DNA from: Barthelona sp. PAP020
Taxonomy: Eukaryota > Metamonada: BaSk clade
NCBI GenBank assembly: GCA_040182905.1
Contig: JARQWU010000044.1
Coordinates: 1-50,548 of the forward strand
DNA length: 50,548 bases
Direction: 5' to 3'
Shown here: positions 1 through 12,100 of the stretch, one piece after another
Position numbering within the stretch: the first letter of the stretch is position 1
How the letters are laid out: every line of letters starts with the position of its first letter
Notes under the pieces: model-generated
Seen by the model: the letters and a program-made list of their open reading frames with translations, nothing else
What the model was told of the DNA's origin: nothing
Database searches by the model: none
Made by a program: the position numbers and the translations under genes

Positions 1-488
1 TTTTTTGTTCTTTTTTTTTTTTTTTTTCATTTATTTCATGAACAGAATTTTTTTCCAGTATTGTAATAAAATTGAGTAAAAAAAGGTACTTCAAATTGTT
101 AACAAAAATGAAATTGAAGCTAATCAGCCCATTTGACAATTTATCAACACTTTCAAAAGAAATTTGATCAACTTATGAAATTTCTATATAAATTTCCAAA
201 GAAAGAAAAAAGAGAAAACGTATTTAAGCAAAATTATATAGTTTTAACTTTCACTTTTGAAACATTAAAGGTCTTAAGAGATCAATCGACTTGAAGGCCT
301 TTAACCAAATAAATATTCTTATTTCTTATTCACTCATACGTTCAGTGCTTCTTCTTGACTTGAAAATAGACAACTTTAAAATATTAAACAAAACCTTCTT
401 CCAACAATAAAAACTAAATAAATATTTTTACATATGGTAGATACGTATACCCAACACTGTTAAGTACAATAAATAAAATGAAAAAAAT
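1..488. other. Gene-less 3' flank of the poly-Q gene
   Basis: No convincing coding region is visible. The window opens in a long T run (about 1-27). The stretch holds copy A of a dispersed repeat (279-368) and otherwise homopolymer-rich AT sequence. Read on the minus strand it is the 3' flank of the poly-Q gene. Directly at that gene's stop codon there is an AG/GTGAAT donor-like string, and about 36 nt further a TTAACAG acceptor-like string (near 455-460). A very short intron leading to about 14 more codons is therefore conceivable but unproven. Confidence 0.5.
279..368 (+). repeat. Dispersed repeat, copy A
   Basis: This copy aligns over about 85 bp with the reverse complement of 1632-1717. 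Shared blocks in order are AGATCAATCG, TTAACCAAATAAA, TTATTCACTCATACG, CAGTGCTTCTT and CTTGAAAATA. Copies C and D further along share the same core. It lies downstream of the poly-Q gene, in inverted orientation to copy B upstream, so the gene sits between inverted copies. Confidence 0.75.
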
Positions 489-1490
489 TCACCTGGACAT
501 CTGAGAAAATTGATTAGGCATATGACTCTGTTGTTGTGGTTGTTGCCCTTGAAATAATTGACTAGCAGGAAAGCTGAACTGCTGATTCATTGGGTTGTGT
601 GTTGTTTGTCTCACTTGAGGGGCAAATTGAGGTGAAATAGCATTTGGCATTGTAGTAAACATTTGATTAGGTACATTACTCACATTAAAATTATTAAAAC
701 CACGGTTTATTTGCAGTTGAGGAGGATAATAGAAAGGTTGTTGATTTCTATTGGGAACATTCCGTATTAAATGTGATTGTTGTGGTGGTTGATTTACAGG
801 ATATGTGTAAGGTGATTGTTGTTGTTTAACTTGTTTTAATTGTTGTTGTGGTAGTACTTGTTGTTGTTGTTGTTGTTGTTGTTGTTGAGGTAATGATTGT
901 GGTTGAGAAAATTGTTGTTGCGGCTGAATTTTGCTCATCGCTGTTATATTAACACCTGTTTTGATTGTGTTGTAACTTTCACTTGGATTTTGAGAGTCAA
1001 AAACCTGATTATTCTTTGGAACAACATTTGAATTGTTTGAAACAACTGTCTTTAACGAAATTAATGGAGAAACATTCCTGGAAGATAAAAGATGCGATAA
1101 ATTCTTTTGTTGATTCAAATAACGAGGAATACCAAGAGGGAAGATTACAGAATTAGTCTTGGAAATAACCATTTTTGTATTTTTTAATGAGTACTTATCA
1201 TTAGGTAAAGAATGCTCAAGCGATTTAAGGAATTTTTTTCGACATGCACTGTTATTTTGTCGGTTTCGACTGAAAACAGTTGCAGAATCTAAATATTTTG
1301 ATGTCATTATTGATGCAAATATACCATCATCATCAAGTTTGGGTAGATTATAATTAAATAAAAAATTTTTTGGAATTTGAAGATTAGCATATTTGGAACT
1401 TGGAATCGTAAATGTAGGATTAACTCCAACACTCACATCAGAATTTAAAAACGTTTGAGGTACAATTCCATAATCAGAGGAGGTATTCAT
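489..1490 (-). CDS. Gln/Asn/Pro-rich protein of unknown function (poly-Q)
   Basis: I do not recognise this 333-residue protein. The N-terminal half is Ser/Asn/Lys-rich with no recognisable domain. The C-terminal half is low-complexity Q/P/N, with a run of ten Gln and many QQQ, PQQ and NQ clusters, a composition typical of transcription or RNA-granule proteins in amoebae. The frame stays open upstream to 1850. I chose the Met at 1490 because the upstream 120 codons are homopolymer-rich (Phe/Lys runs) and contain a copy of a dispersed non-coding repeat, which looks like 5' UTR. The 3' end is also uncertain: the stop codon lies inside an AGGTGAAT string that could be a splice donor. No signal peptide or membrane helix is seen from the chosen start. 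It is convergent with nothing in view, and its promoter side faces the giant gene's 3' end. Confidence 0.6.
   Translation of the reverse strand: MNTSSDYGIVPQTFLNSDVSVGVNPTFTIPSSKYANLQIPKNFLFNYNLPKLDDDGIFASIMTSKYLDSATVFSRNRQNNSACRKKFLKSLEHSLPNDKYSLKNTKMVISKTNSVIFPLGIPRYLNQQKNLSHLLSSRNVSPLISLKTVVSNNSNVVPKNNQVFDSQNPSESYNTIKTGVNITAMSKIQPQQQFSQPQSLPQQQQQQQQQQVLPQQQLKQVKQQQSPYTYPVNQPPQQSHLIRNVPNRNQQPFYYPPQLQINRGFNNFNVSNVPNQMFTTMPNAISPQFAPQVRQTTHNPMNQQFSFPASQLFQGQQPQQQSHMPNQFSQMSR
858..887 (-). repeat. Pure (CAA)10 triplet repeat coding for Gln10
   Basis: Ten uninterrupted TTG triplets on the plus strand are ten CAA codons in the poly-Q gene. They are flanked by Leu-Pro on one side and Val-Leu-Pro on the other. 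Perfect triplet runs are prone to length change, so this is a likely polymorphic microsatellite. Confidence 0.95.
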
Positions 1491-1631
1491 AAGAAAAATA
1501 TTTTGTTGTAAAAAAAAAAATTGTTTTACTTTACACTTGCAAATTAGAACTTGTAACTTTTTTTTTTCACTCTTAATAACAAAATTCTTCCAAAAAAAGC
1601 AAACAAAAAAAAAATAAAATGGTAACCCAAT

Positions 1632-1717
1632 ATTATTTCCAAGCCAAGAAGCACTGTGCGTATGAGTGAATAAAAAAGAAGTGTTTATTTGGTTAAGCTT
1701 TTGAGGCCGATTGATCT
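1632..1717 (-). repeat. Dispersed repeat, copy B (upstream of poly-Q gene)
   Basis: The reverse complement reads AGATCAATCGG, then TTAACCAAATAAACAC, TTATTCACTCATACGCACAG and TGCTTCTTGGCTTGGAAATAAT, matching copy A nearly end to end. It sits about 140-230 bp upstream of the chosen start of the poly-Q gene, in the same orientation as that gene. It may therefore be a 5' UTR or promoter element, or simply a small mobile or dispersed repeat. Confidence 0.75.
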
Positions 1718-1920
1718 GTTGAAAAACTTTAGATTTTCTAAGGTAAAGTTTAAACTTTAAAATTTTGCTTTTGCAAAAATACAAAAAAATAGGAATGAAG
1801 AATTTTTCCGAAATTTTCATACTTGATGACCAAAGTTCAATTGCAGTCACTCATTTTCTGTGGCTGAGATTTAATGAAATGAGTTATCTATGATCACTTT
1901 TTCTTTGTAAATAAATATAG

Positions 1921-2075
1921 TTGTTTCACAACTTGACCAATTGTTTCAAAACTTAACCAATTATTCACTCATATGCACAGTGCTTCTTGGCTTGAAAATA
2001 ATCCAGTTGTTTCAAAATTGGACCAATAAACACCATTCTTTTTTTGTTCACTCATACCCACAGTACTTATTCCTA
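1921..2075 (+). repeat. Dispersed repeat, tandem copies C and D
   Basis: Three imperfect 20-mers of the type TTGTTTCAAAACTTAACCAA occur at 1921-1940, 1941-1960 and 2007-2026. The second is followed by the core TTATTCACTCATATGCACAG with TGCTTCTTGGCTTGAAAATAAT (1961-2003). The third is followed by TAAACACC, a T-rich spacer and the diverged core TTCACTCATACCCACAGTAC (2047-2066). The arrangement is a direct duplication of the unit seen in copies A and B. Confidence 0.7.
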
Positions 2076-2872
2076 AGAAAAGGTACCTTACAACTAATTT
2101 CCAAAGGTTCAAAGAAAAAAAAGATTTAATTAATTTAATTTTCTTTTTTTTCTTTTAATTTCCATTGAAGAATAATACAAATATCCATGTTCCTGAAAAC
2201 AAAAATAAAAAATTCACATCATCTGTCTTCAAACTTGATCTTTTGACATGAAGTCTTCAAAATTTCCAAATTGGATTGGATTCCCAAATTCTCACTTTAG
2301 TTTGATAATCCTTCAAGAGCACCCATTTCAAGATTAATTCAAATGGCTTTTGTTCTTTGATAAAAAAGTCTTCCGTATCAGCTTGTGTATGTTAAATGTC
2401 ATTTGCAGAACCATTGAATTTGAAAAAGAAACCAAAACAATATATATGATAAACTAATGTAAATTTTGTTCACAATACTTCAAACATCTCAATCAAACTC
2501 TTCCCTTGACGATTTTTATAACCATTAAAACAATTTTGGGTCTTTTGCCAGCTGCAGTTTCTCTTTTGAATCACATTAGTTTGAATACCCATTTTTCTTC
2601 TGAATTTTTTTTCGTTCTGTGAAAATTGATCAATGTTTCAAAAAAGAAGTAAGAAAAAATGGTGTGTAAAAAATAATGTGAGAGTTGTCCACAAGCTGTC
2701 TATCTTTGACAAATTGAAATTTGCTGCTATTCCCTTTTCCTTGAATACGAAACTTAACCATTTATTTTTCCAAAATTTTTGACCTTCAACAAGTGACCAG
2801 AAGAAACTTTGCACTTTTAAAATATATATTTCAAATATATTGCAGTTAACAATTTCCCACATCGAATAGGAC

Positions 2873-3003
2873 TGTCCTCTCCGCTGGACAACAATGGAAC
2901 AAAAGAGTAAAAACTGAGAGGTTCCTGCAAGGAACGCTTTACCAAGTTCAATAAAGATAAAGATTTGTTATTTACGAATCACTTGAGGGGTTAATTCTCA
3001 AGT
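2873..3003. other. Cluster of three short hairpins; possible structured RNA
   Basis: Three perfect inverted repeats lie within 131 bp. They are TGTCC/GGACA at 2873-2877 and 2886-2890, GTTCC/GGAAC at 2921-2925 and 2931-2935, and ACTTGAG/CTCAAGT at 2981-2987 and 2997-3003. Their loops are 8, 5 and 9 nt. The segment is visibly richer in G and C than the surrounding intergenic DNA. I recognise no known RNA family. It could be part of the giant gene's 3' UTR. Confidence 0.3.
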
Positions 3004-3164
3004 TTGGAAAGTTTTGGAAAACTTTTCGTACAAAAGAAAAATAAAAATATAAACTTTTTACAGAACTTCAACTTCATGTAAAATAAATATGTTTTGAAGA
3101 AACAAAACAAAACCATAGAGGGTTGCTTTTTTCTTTCTTTTTTTTGAAGTGCTTAACAAATGAA

Positions 3165-6100
3165 TTATTCGTCATCACTACTCTCTTCATCACTGTCATC
3201 AAGTGTGTTGAGTGTTCTCTTGTTGACATTTATCTTACGTTTTCCAGCCAATTTGAGAGCAGAGGCAAACGTTTGAGCTGTAACTTTAGGTTCATCACCA
3301 GAAACCATTTCATCAACAAGTTTTTTGGCTTTTTGTTCGGCTTTGACTGATTGCAAAGCTGATTTGAAAGCACCAATAGCATTTCCAAGTTCTTGATCCT
3401 TGTTTTCACGAGCAGACTTGATGAGGCTTTCCTTATCCGTACTTTCACCTTTAACTTTAGCAGAAAGACTGGCAGAAACCAATTTGGACACAATTCCCTT
3501 GAATTGCTTCTTAGCAGCCTTCTTTTCTCTTAATTTGGGAAGACTGTCAATCAATTCAGGAGCATGATCTTGAATGAGATTCATCAAGAAGTTGTGAAGA
3601 ATTTTGCATTGTTCTTCATCAAGATGAAGAGGAATATGTGAAGTGAAAGCTTCTTCTGTTGCCCTGATTAAAGCCAGAATTTCATTGCTATAGTCAGACT
3701 TGAATGAAGCACCCATGACTTGAGTTAAGATGCGCAATTTGGCTGTGACAATATTATAAGGATATTGTTGTGATTCAATAGCGAAGAACAACTCGGCTAG
3801 AATTTCGGAAATGAGAGGATTTCTGAGTTGATAACCCAAAAGATCTGCATCAGTCTTTGGAGCAAGTAATTTAGGGAACACATTGTCAGTATCAACATTT
3901 GTGATAGATTCAGTCAGAGCCAAAGGTTCCAACAACTTTTGAAGAATTCTCATGAATGTAATAACTTCTTCAGCAGAAAGAGGCAATGTGCTCTTACCGG
4001 CTTGAACGAATCTGGACATTAATGCCTTTTCAGCAACATCCATAACACTAGTGGGTAAGTGTTTGAGTTGGTGACGAATCTTTTCAATCTTTGAAACAGG
4101 AATGACAAAATGATCACCTTTAGTGGAATATTCATCGAAGATTTCTTGAATAGGTGCTTGAGCATCTGCTAATAATTTCTCAAATCTCTTGAGAACATTT
4201 TCTTGTAAGTATAATACACGTTTCTTTTGATGTGATTGATTCATAGATGCCAAGACATCATCATCACCACGTCCAATACCTTTACCATCAAGGTTGGAAA
4301 TGATATTGAAAAGACGTCCAGCTTCTTCAGGAGAAATCACATGTTGAGTTTCAATAGAATCAGGAGCAATGAGTCTTCTTGGAGAAGAAATGTCCTGTAA
4401 TAGAGAAATAATAACATTTGATTGATTGGAATTCAATTTGACAGAATTGTTAGAATCAGCAGCATTCTTCATTTTCATAAGAATAGCCTTTTCAATTTCA
4501 TCAAGAGAAGTATCAGGAATTGAAGAAGTAAATTTAAGAATGAATTGAATGGCACTTGGTCCAATAGAAACGGAAGAACTGATGTGAACTTCATTACGTA
4601 ATTGTTCAATGAAATCAGAAATTCCACGTGAAGCTTGATCTAACAATTTCGAAATGGTTTGACATTGTCTTAATGTGAAATTCACATCACCAGGTTGATT
4701 TGCAAAGAATCGAGCAAACATCAACTCAATAACATCAATTTCAGCTGGAGATAATTGATTAGAAACAACTGTTTCAAGCAATCTAATAATGCTACCGAAA
4801 TCTTCTTTGTCAATAGATTCAGGGATTTCCCAATGATTGGTCAATATTATTTGTTTAGCTTCATCTGAAACTGAAGAATTTCTCAAGATCTTAATCAAAG
4901 TTTGAATTTCTTGATTTGACAACATACAAGGACTCTTTTCATTGTTGGATGAAATGATCTTTTGTAATAAAGTTGTTTCTTTTTCACTGGCTTCACTCAA
5001 TTTCAATTTTTTGAATAACTCGATCAATCTTTCCAATTCATGTACTTCAAAAGTCAACAAACTATTTCTGATCAAGGAAGTGTTGAGGGATGTCAACCAT
5101 TCATCCTTTGGATCAACAGTTTCAGCCTTCTTTTCTTCAACATTATCAGTTGGTTGCATTAAAATTTCAGCCAAGACACGTTTGGTTGGATCAAAAGCTT
5201 TCATTTTAGAATTTAACACTTCAGGATCACCAGAAACTGTAATCAAATTGGCAGGTTCCTTCTCAAACATTTCGATTACTTTCTTTAAAACAACAGCTAA
5301 TCTCCAGGCTTTCTTAGCACCTAATGGGAAAGGAGCACCAGAGCTTCTTGCATTGATTATTTCAATAGTAACAGCAGCCTGTTTCGGCTTGAGATTATTA
5401 ATATGCATTCTTGCTACAACCATAGCAATACGTTCAACTTCAACAGGAGAAAGTATCACTTTTCTTTTTGCCTTTGCGTTGTCTTCAAGATGTTCAATCA
5501 TCTTGTTGATAGCAGGATCAGTAGGAAGATAAGAAGGTTTCTTTGCTTTGTGGATAAGATCTAAAACAGAATCAACATCCTTAACTTCAAGAGAAATGGT
5601 CACACCAGCGTACAATGAACGAGATAATTTTGTGATAATGTTAGCTTCTTTGGAAGTCATGATGGGAACAGGTACTCTGTTCAACAATGTAACCAAACAT
5701 TCAGCCTCCAAGGGAGACAATGTAAATACATCAGAACCCTTACTTCTCCTACCAAAATCAAGGGAGTTAGCCAATTTAACAGCCATATTATCAACTTCTT
5801 GTGCATTGGGCAAGTTTTCATCAATAACCAAATATTTGTTCAAGACACCGAGATGATTATGAGTCAAAACCAAAGGTACATTTGCATGAATAGCTTCTGC
5901 AATATCAGCGACAACACCTGTATCTTCATCAGAGAGACGATTAGGAGCAATTGTTGTCATTAATTTAGCAATTCTCTTCAGTTGTCTAGGTTGCATTTCA
6001 GCATCTTCATTGGCTTGGTACAAAGTCTTAAGACTCTTAATTAGTTCCTCATTTTGAGTGACGATTTGTTGAACTTCTTCATCATCTTCTTCTTCATCAT

Positions 6101-9100
6101 CAGAAACATTTTTGCTACCAAGATTAACAGAACCACCAACAGTGTTGAGTAAAGCAGCAACAAGAGCTCTGCTATCACGTTTGGGAACCACAGGAGCATT
6201 TCTTTCAGCCTTACGACTTGATGTTGGTCTAGAAACAGAAACCATGACATCTTCATCAGATTCTTCATCAGAAGACAAGTTCAACATGTTGTTGAATTCA
6301 TCAATGTTACCATCAATCAAATCATCTTCTTCATCCAAATCAAGCATTGGTAAATTGCCAGTTGATTCATATAATTTTCGAAGACGAGGATCACCTAATT
6401 TGTTCTTTGTTTCCTTTTCTTGTAACTTTTCATCAAGTCTCTTTCTCATGGCAGAAGCACTAGATTCACTGGATACACGATCTCTGTTAACCATAACAGC
6501 ACCAAGAGTAAGCGCTAAAGCACCAATGGCTTTAACAGCAGGATGATCTTTTGTAACAATAATTTTGTTTTCTTCTTCTTCTTTCAGTTTTTGTTCCTTG
6601 GCTTTTCTTCTGCAAATGATAATTGTAACAATGATACCAATTAAAAGAAGAGGACCACCAATACCAGCAAACCAAACCCATGTGGGAATTTGTTCTTCAA
6701 CAACAACATAAGTTCTGAGTTCCTTTCCTTCAATATTGAAGGGTCTGATTGTATTGAATTCAGTAACTTCAGTTCCAGAAGTTACATTAAGACTGACATG
6801 AAGATATCCAGTTCTATCAAAAGACAACTTGGGAGCACTGAACCAGAAACCAGCTGCAATGATTTGGAAATCACCACCTGATGAATCAAAGTTCAGAGTG
6901 TCAGAATCCAAAGTTAATTTATTGAATCCAACCTCCAACTCATTAGTTGCATTTGGTTTTTCAACACCATATTTAATAAACACGGTGGCATCATCAATGT
7001 CATTGCAACCATAGCTACCTTCGTCAGGATTCCAAACAGGAACTGAACTAGAGAAACAATAAGAAGCGCTGTTAATGGACAAAGTGTAAGAACTACTTGT
7101 AGTAATATAATTACTGTTTATCAAAGGAACTAAATTAACATAAGATCTGACATAAACAATGGACTCATATTCAAAAGGTCCCATAAATCCAGTCAAAGCT
7201 TCTTCTTCAGTAATTTTAGCAGTTGCAGTCAAAATAGAAGGACTGAAAATAGTGTTAACAGCACTATCAAGATCAGCATCTTCAATAACATTGTAAGTTT
7301 CACCAATTTCATGCAAAATGTGAACACGCTTTTCTTCATCTTTCACACATTCACTATCAGTTTCACAATTCAATAAATCGAATGAATATCTGAATGAATT
7401 AGCAAAAGTCAAAGGATCAGTAACATCAGTAACATTACTTTCAACAATGAAATCTTGAATATAAGCAGGAAGATAGTCATCTACAACAGCAGTGATGGTA
7501 ATGTTATTTTCTCCATTGGAAGAATGGAAAGGATCAGTCAAAATTGAAGGATTCGCCAAGGCAAATATTGATTTGACTGTGACTCTCATTCGGAAATATA
7601 TGTTGAAATATCCATGACTTTCAGTAACTTTCAACTTTGTAGTTTCAACCAACACAGGGAATGAACAACCACGAGCATTATAACAAATGTTACAATTTGT
7701 ATCGTTGAGATCACATGTTCCATAGTAGACATTCTTCAAACCCAACGTAAAATCATTTGTGAATGTCTTTTTTGTTTTGTAAAGAACTGTTGGATTATCT
7801 GTTAATGAATCACCAATTTGAACAACAGAGAAATAAACACTTCCGTAGTAACTGATAATAGGTGTGTTATTATGTAAATGATATGATAAAAGTGATGAAA
7901 GATCAGATCCACGACAGACTGAAAGATCCTTCAGACTGAACTTACCATAGTAAGTCAAAGAATTGCAAGAATCATTCGTAACTTTCCAAACACTAGGCAT
8001 GGGAGGATATGAACGATAATTACCACCAAGAGCTCTTTCAACAGAGGCATGTGGTGCACTAGTCTTAAAATCTTCAACAGTACCACCAATTACGGCAGAG
8101 TACAAACGATTTTCACAATTGTTAGGTTCATTGAACTTTCTAGTGACATCATATTCTTCAAAATCAAGAATAAGAGATACACCACCACGAATATAATCAT
8201 AAGAAACAGTAAAATCAAAAGCGTTTGATTCAGTGGCTTTGAAAGTTATTGCTGTATTCTTCAATTCAGCAACATCATCTGGCATCATTAAGACACCTTC
8301 ACAAGTATCAACAACAGGATCAGTGTTATAATAGAAGTCAGGACATGTTCCAGTAATTGGTTGTCCAGAACTATCAACAGTCATACAAACACCATCAGTT
8401 CCACAATAACCACAGAATGGTTTAGAAGCACAAACAGTTGGTGAAGTAATAGAGGCACAATTCGTCAAACAATCAAGACCATCAAAACCATAGTTACATT
8501 CACATTCATCAGGAACACAATAACCATGATCAATATCAATATCACCATAACCAACATGATAACCACCAGTACGAACATAAGTTAAACCAGTTTGATTCAA
8601 AACAACATCAACTAAAGGTAAGAAAAGGATACCTTGATTGATGATCTCAAGTTTGGGGAAAGACATATTGTGACTTATGGTAACAACACCAGAATTCATT
8701 CTTAAATAATCGATAGTAGGCCAATAGGTAGAATCAGTTCTGTTTTCAACAACAAAACTCAATCCACCTTGACAGAAGGATCTCCAACGAACAGAATCTT
8801 GAATTTCATAGGTAGATAATTCTCTTGAAATAACAGGACAGCTAATGGTAACATATAAAGGAACTGAAGGATTGGTAATTGTAGTGTTATCAAGAATTTT
8901 GACAGTTCCTGCAGAAATGGTGAATTCACCACCATTCAAAATGAAATTACCTTGCAATTTAACACTATCACTCTCCAAATGAATAAAACCGTTTGAAGAC
9001 TTGGTTTCTGAAGCAGAAGTGAAAACAACATCATCAGCACCAAGAGTAATATTTCCTTCATTGGTAAGTTTACCGGCATTGGTAAAATCACTTCCATCAT

Positions 9101-12100
9101 AGAATATCAATTGTGAATTTGCCTTGACAGTCATGTTGCCATAATTGGATAATGCAATGTAGTTTCCAAACAAACCATTAGTATTAACCACTAACTCACC
9201 ATAATTGACCATGCTACCAACACCTGATATGTAAATTGTGTTTGTAACTGTACAAACACTGTCTTTCAATATCGTAATTACAGAACCAGAGAGTAAATTG
9301 AAATTGCCTGCTTGCAATGAACAAGACAAACCATCAATGTTCAAATACATTCTGCTCAAAGAAACAGTACCTTCAACGGTAATGTCGCTAACAGTGAGAT
9401 TGGTTCTTGAACCACCAGTACTTTCAATTGCAGCACCTGCCTTCAAAGTCAATTTATTGACTGTTGACACCAATGAAGTGGGATAACTAATCTTACCTCC
9501 ATTGTGAATTTCAACAGTTTCCAAATCAATACCAAATGTGGGCTTCAAAGTAGATTGAAGAACCAAAGGAACAGAAGCAATAACATTAAATTGCCCACCA
9601 GTTAGTATCTTGTGTTCACTTCCAGTTAACAATAATTGTGTTGCAGATCCACCAACAGAAATCTTACCACTGATAATTGAATGTTCATCCAATTGAACCG
9701 TACCATCAGTGACAATCAATTCCCCAGAAATTTCAGAAGCAGGTAATAACAAAGATCCAGCAGTATCTTTTCTAAGAGTTCCTTCAATAAGAATCTTACC
9801 ATTGTCAGAAACACCAAATTGTGCATCAGTTTCTGTTAAAGAAATAACAGCACCAATACCAATAGCCAATTTAGCATCATCTGAAATTTTAATACCTGTG
9901 TTTCCAATGCTGCGTGTACTATTCAAAGACAATACAGCGTTGTCACTGACAAAACGAGGACCAGCACCAACCAAATTAATTTCTCCAGGTGTTTGAACTG
10001 AACTGTCACCAGTGATGTTGGTTTGAGTCCATGTGAAATTGTTGCATTGAAGAATACCTTCTCCCTTTACAATACCGTCATCCAAAAGACATTTTCCTAC
10101 TGTACCATTAGTTTTATCAGATAAAACAATAGTTCCGCTGGCTGAAAGTTGTACTTGATCAATATATGAAGTACCACCTTCAACAAATTCAAGACGACCA
10201 TTTTCTATGGTTAGAATATCGACTGGATTGTGGAAAGTTGCGTTATCAAGTGATAAAGCACCTGACTTGAAATCAAATCCTTGAGAACAGCTCATTTGAG
10301 CATCTTTGATATTCATTGTACCTTGGAGTTCAATTGGTTGAGTAACAGTAAGATCAACATGTTCACCACTGAAAACATGGAAACCACTTCCAAGAATAAG
10401 TTTACCATTGATGTTTTCAGTTCTTGTGTGAATTGAATCTCCTCCTAATGTCAAACTATGAGCAGTAAGAGTCAAATTACCATAATTATTCAGTTCATTC
10501 AAGGTAACATCACCAACAGGGTCAATATATAATTCACCATAATTGGTCATTGTTGGACAACTGCCAATAATTTCATTTTCAATGGCTCCGTTGATTGTCA
10601 AATTAGCTGAAGGATTCACAAAGATGGATGAACAATCATCTTGAATGATGTTACCATCTTTCCAAACAACATTACCGTCAATAGTGAGATTAATGTTGCT
10701 CTTCAATTCTTTGGCAACAGCACCAAAGATTTCACCAGATTTAACAACAACAGATCCATATCCAGTCATATAGCCTTCATTACCCCAATCAAGTTTGTTT
10801 AAAGTCAATAAATCATCAGATTTAATAACACCATAAGTGGCATTCAAATAATCAATGGTTGTATTACCATAATTGGTAACTTGTGAGCTACTGCCAATCA
10901 AAGTGACATTTTGTGCAACAATAACAGCACCTTCACTTACTTCAATTCCGGAGTTCTCATGAATATTAATATTGTTCACAATATAAGTATATGTACTTCC
11001 ATCTGTGGGTCTCATAAACTTGGCAACACCAGATTTAACATCCAACAAAGCACTTGGCATACCAAAAGGCACATCAAGAATCAAGTCAGAATTGTCTTCA
11101 ACAACAAGTCCATTGGAACATCTGAAATCAGACAAAGTAATTTTGGTCAAAGTCTTTCTTACAATACCAGTACAATCTCCATTTATAGTTCCAGTACCAA
11201 CAAGTCTACCACCATCAAAAATAATATCACCTGATGTTTCAATTTCACCATTAACGGTTAAATATCCACCATTGAGAGTGACTGTAGACAACTTAGTCTT
11301 ATTCTCAGCATAAACATAACCATTGTTGAGAATAAGTTCTTTGAAAGTAGCAGGATTATTGCTGATTGGTTCAGGATAAATAGTTAAACTACCAGAATTA
11401 ATGACAAGAGAGATAGTATCAGCAACAATCTTTGAATCATCATGTTCTAAAGTCACGGTTCCATCATCAACCTTAATTTCTTTGACAGTTAATTGTCCCT
11501 TGATATTTAATATGGTATTTTCACCATCAACAGAAATAATACCATTGCCATCACCTAAGACATCTGAGAACAAATCATGAGAACCACCAGAATAACGCAG
11601 TTCACCACCATTGTTCAATCTTAATTCACCAGATGATAAATCAGATAAAGTTTCAAAAGCAACAATACCACCAGCAATATCAATTATACCGTTATTGGAA
11701 ATACCACCAAGAGTAGTGGTACCAGCAACAACTTTCTTCAAAAGACCTTCATTGATGAACCCAAAATGTCCTGCATTAGATGTGAAAGATGAATCACTCA
11801 ACAACTCAAAAGTTCCATAATTGATGAAAGATCCAGTGGTAGCTTGAATGTCACCTTGTCTCCAATAACAATTTCCATAACTGATGAAAGATAAACCTTC
11901 AAGAACAACACCTTCTTCACTCAAAGTAATATCCAGTGTGGTTTGAACAGTAACATTTGCACCAATGGAAAGATATCCACCATTCCAAACGAAATTATCA
12001 GCGAAAATTTGTCCAACACCCTGAACTTGACCTCCAACAAGAGTCATGCTTCCCTTGACATCAAAGTCATCAGAAAGACCAAGAATACCATTGGCAACAC

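Larger units (their letters stand above)
1491..3164. other. Gene-less stretch between poly-Q gene and giant gene 3' end
   Basis: No supported coding region. It contains repeat copies B, C and D (1632-2075), long T and A runs, and a less AT-rich segment with three short hairpins (2873-3003). A 74-codon minus-strand open frame at 2638-2862 has no recognisable features and is judged chance. The 3' UTR of the giant gene must lie in its right-hand part; I see no clear AATAAA for it on the minus strand close to the stop. Confidence 0.5.

Noticed and set aside
1491-1850. 120 extra in-frame N-terminal codons of the poly-Q gene
   Set aside because: The stretch is homopolymer-rich with Phe and Lys runs and includes a dispersed repeat copy also seen in non-coding DNA; the Met at 1490 is the better start.
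2638-2862. A 74-codon minus-strand frame between the two large genes
   Set aside because: It is AT-driven, rich in Phe, Leu and Trp, with no similarity or context support.
4942-5532. A 196-codon plus-strand open frame antisense to the tail
   Set aside because: It overlaps the helical-repeat core fully, has no recognisable domain, and is explained by the sense strand.
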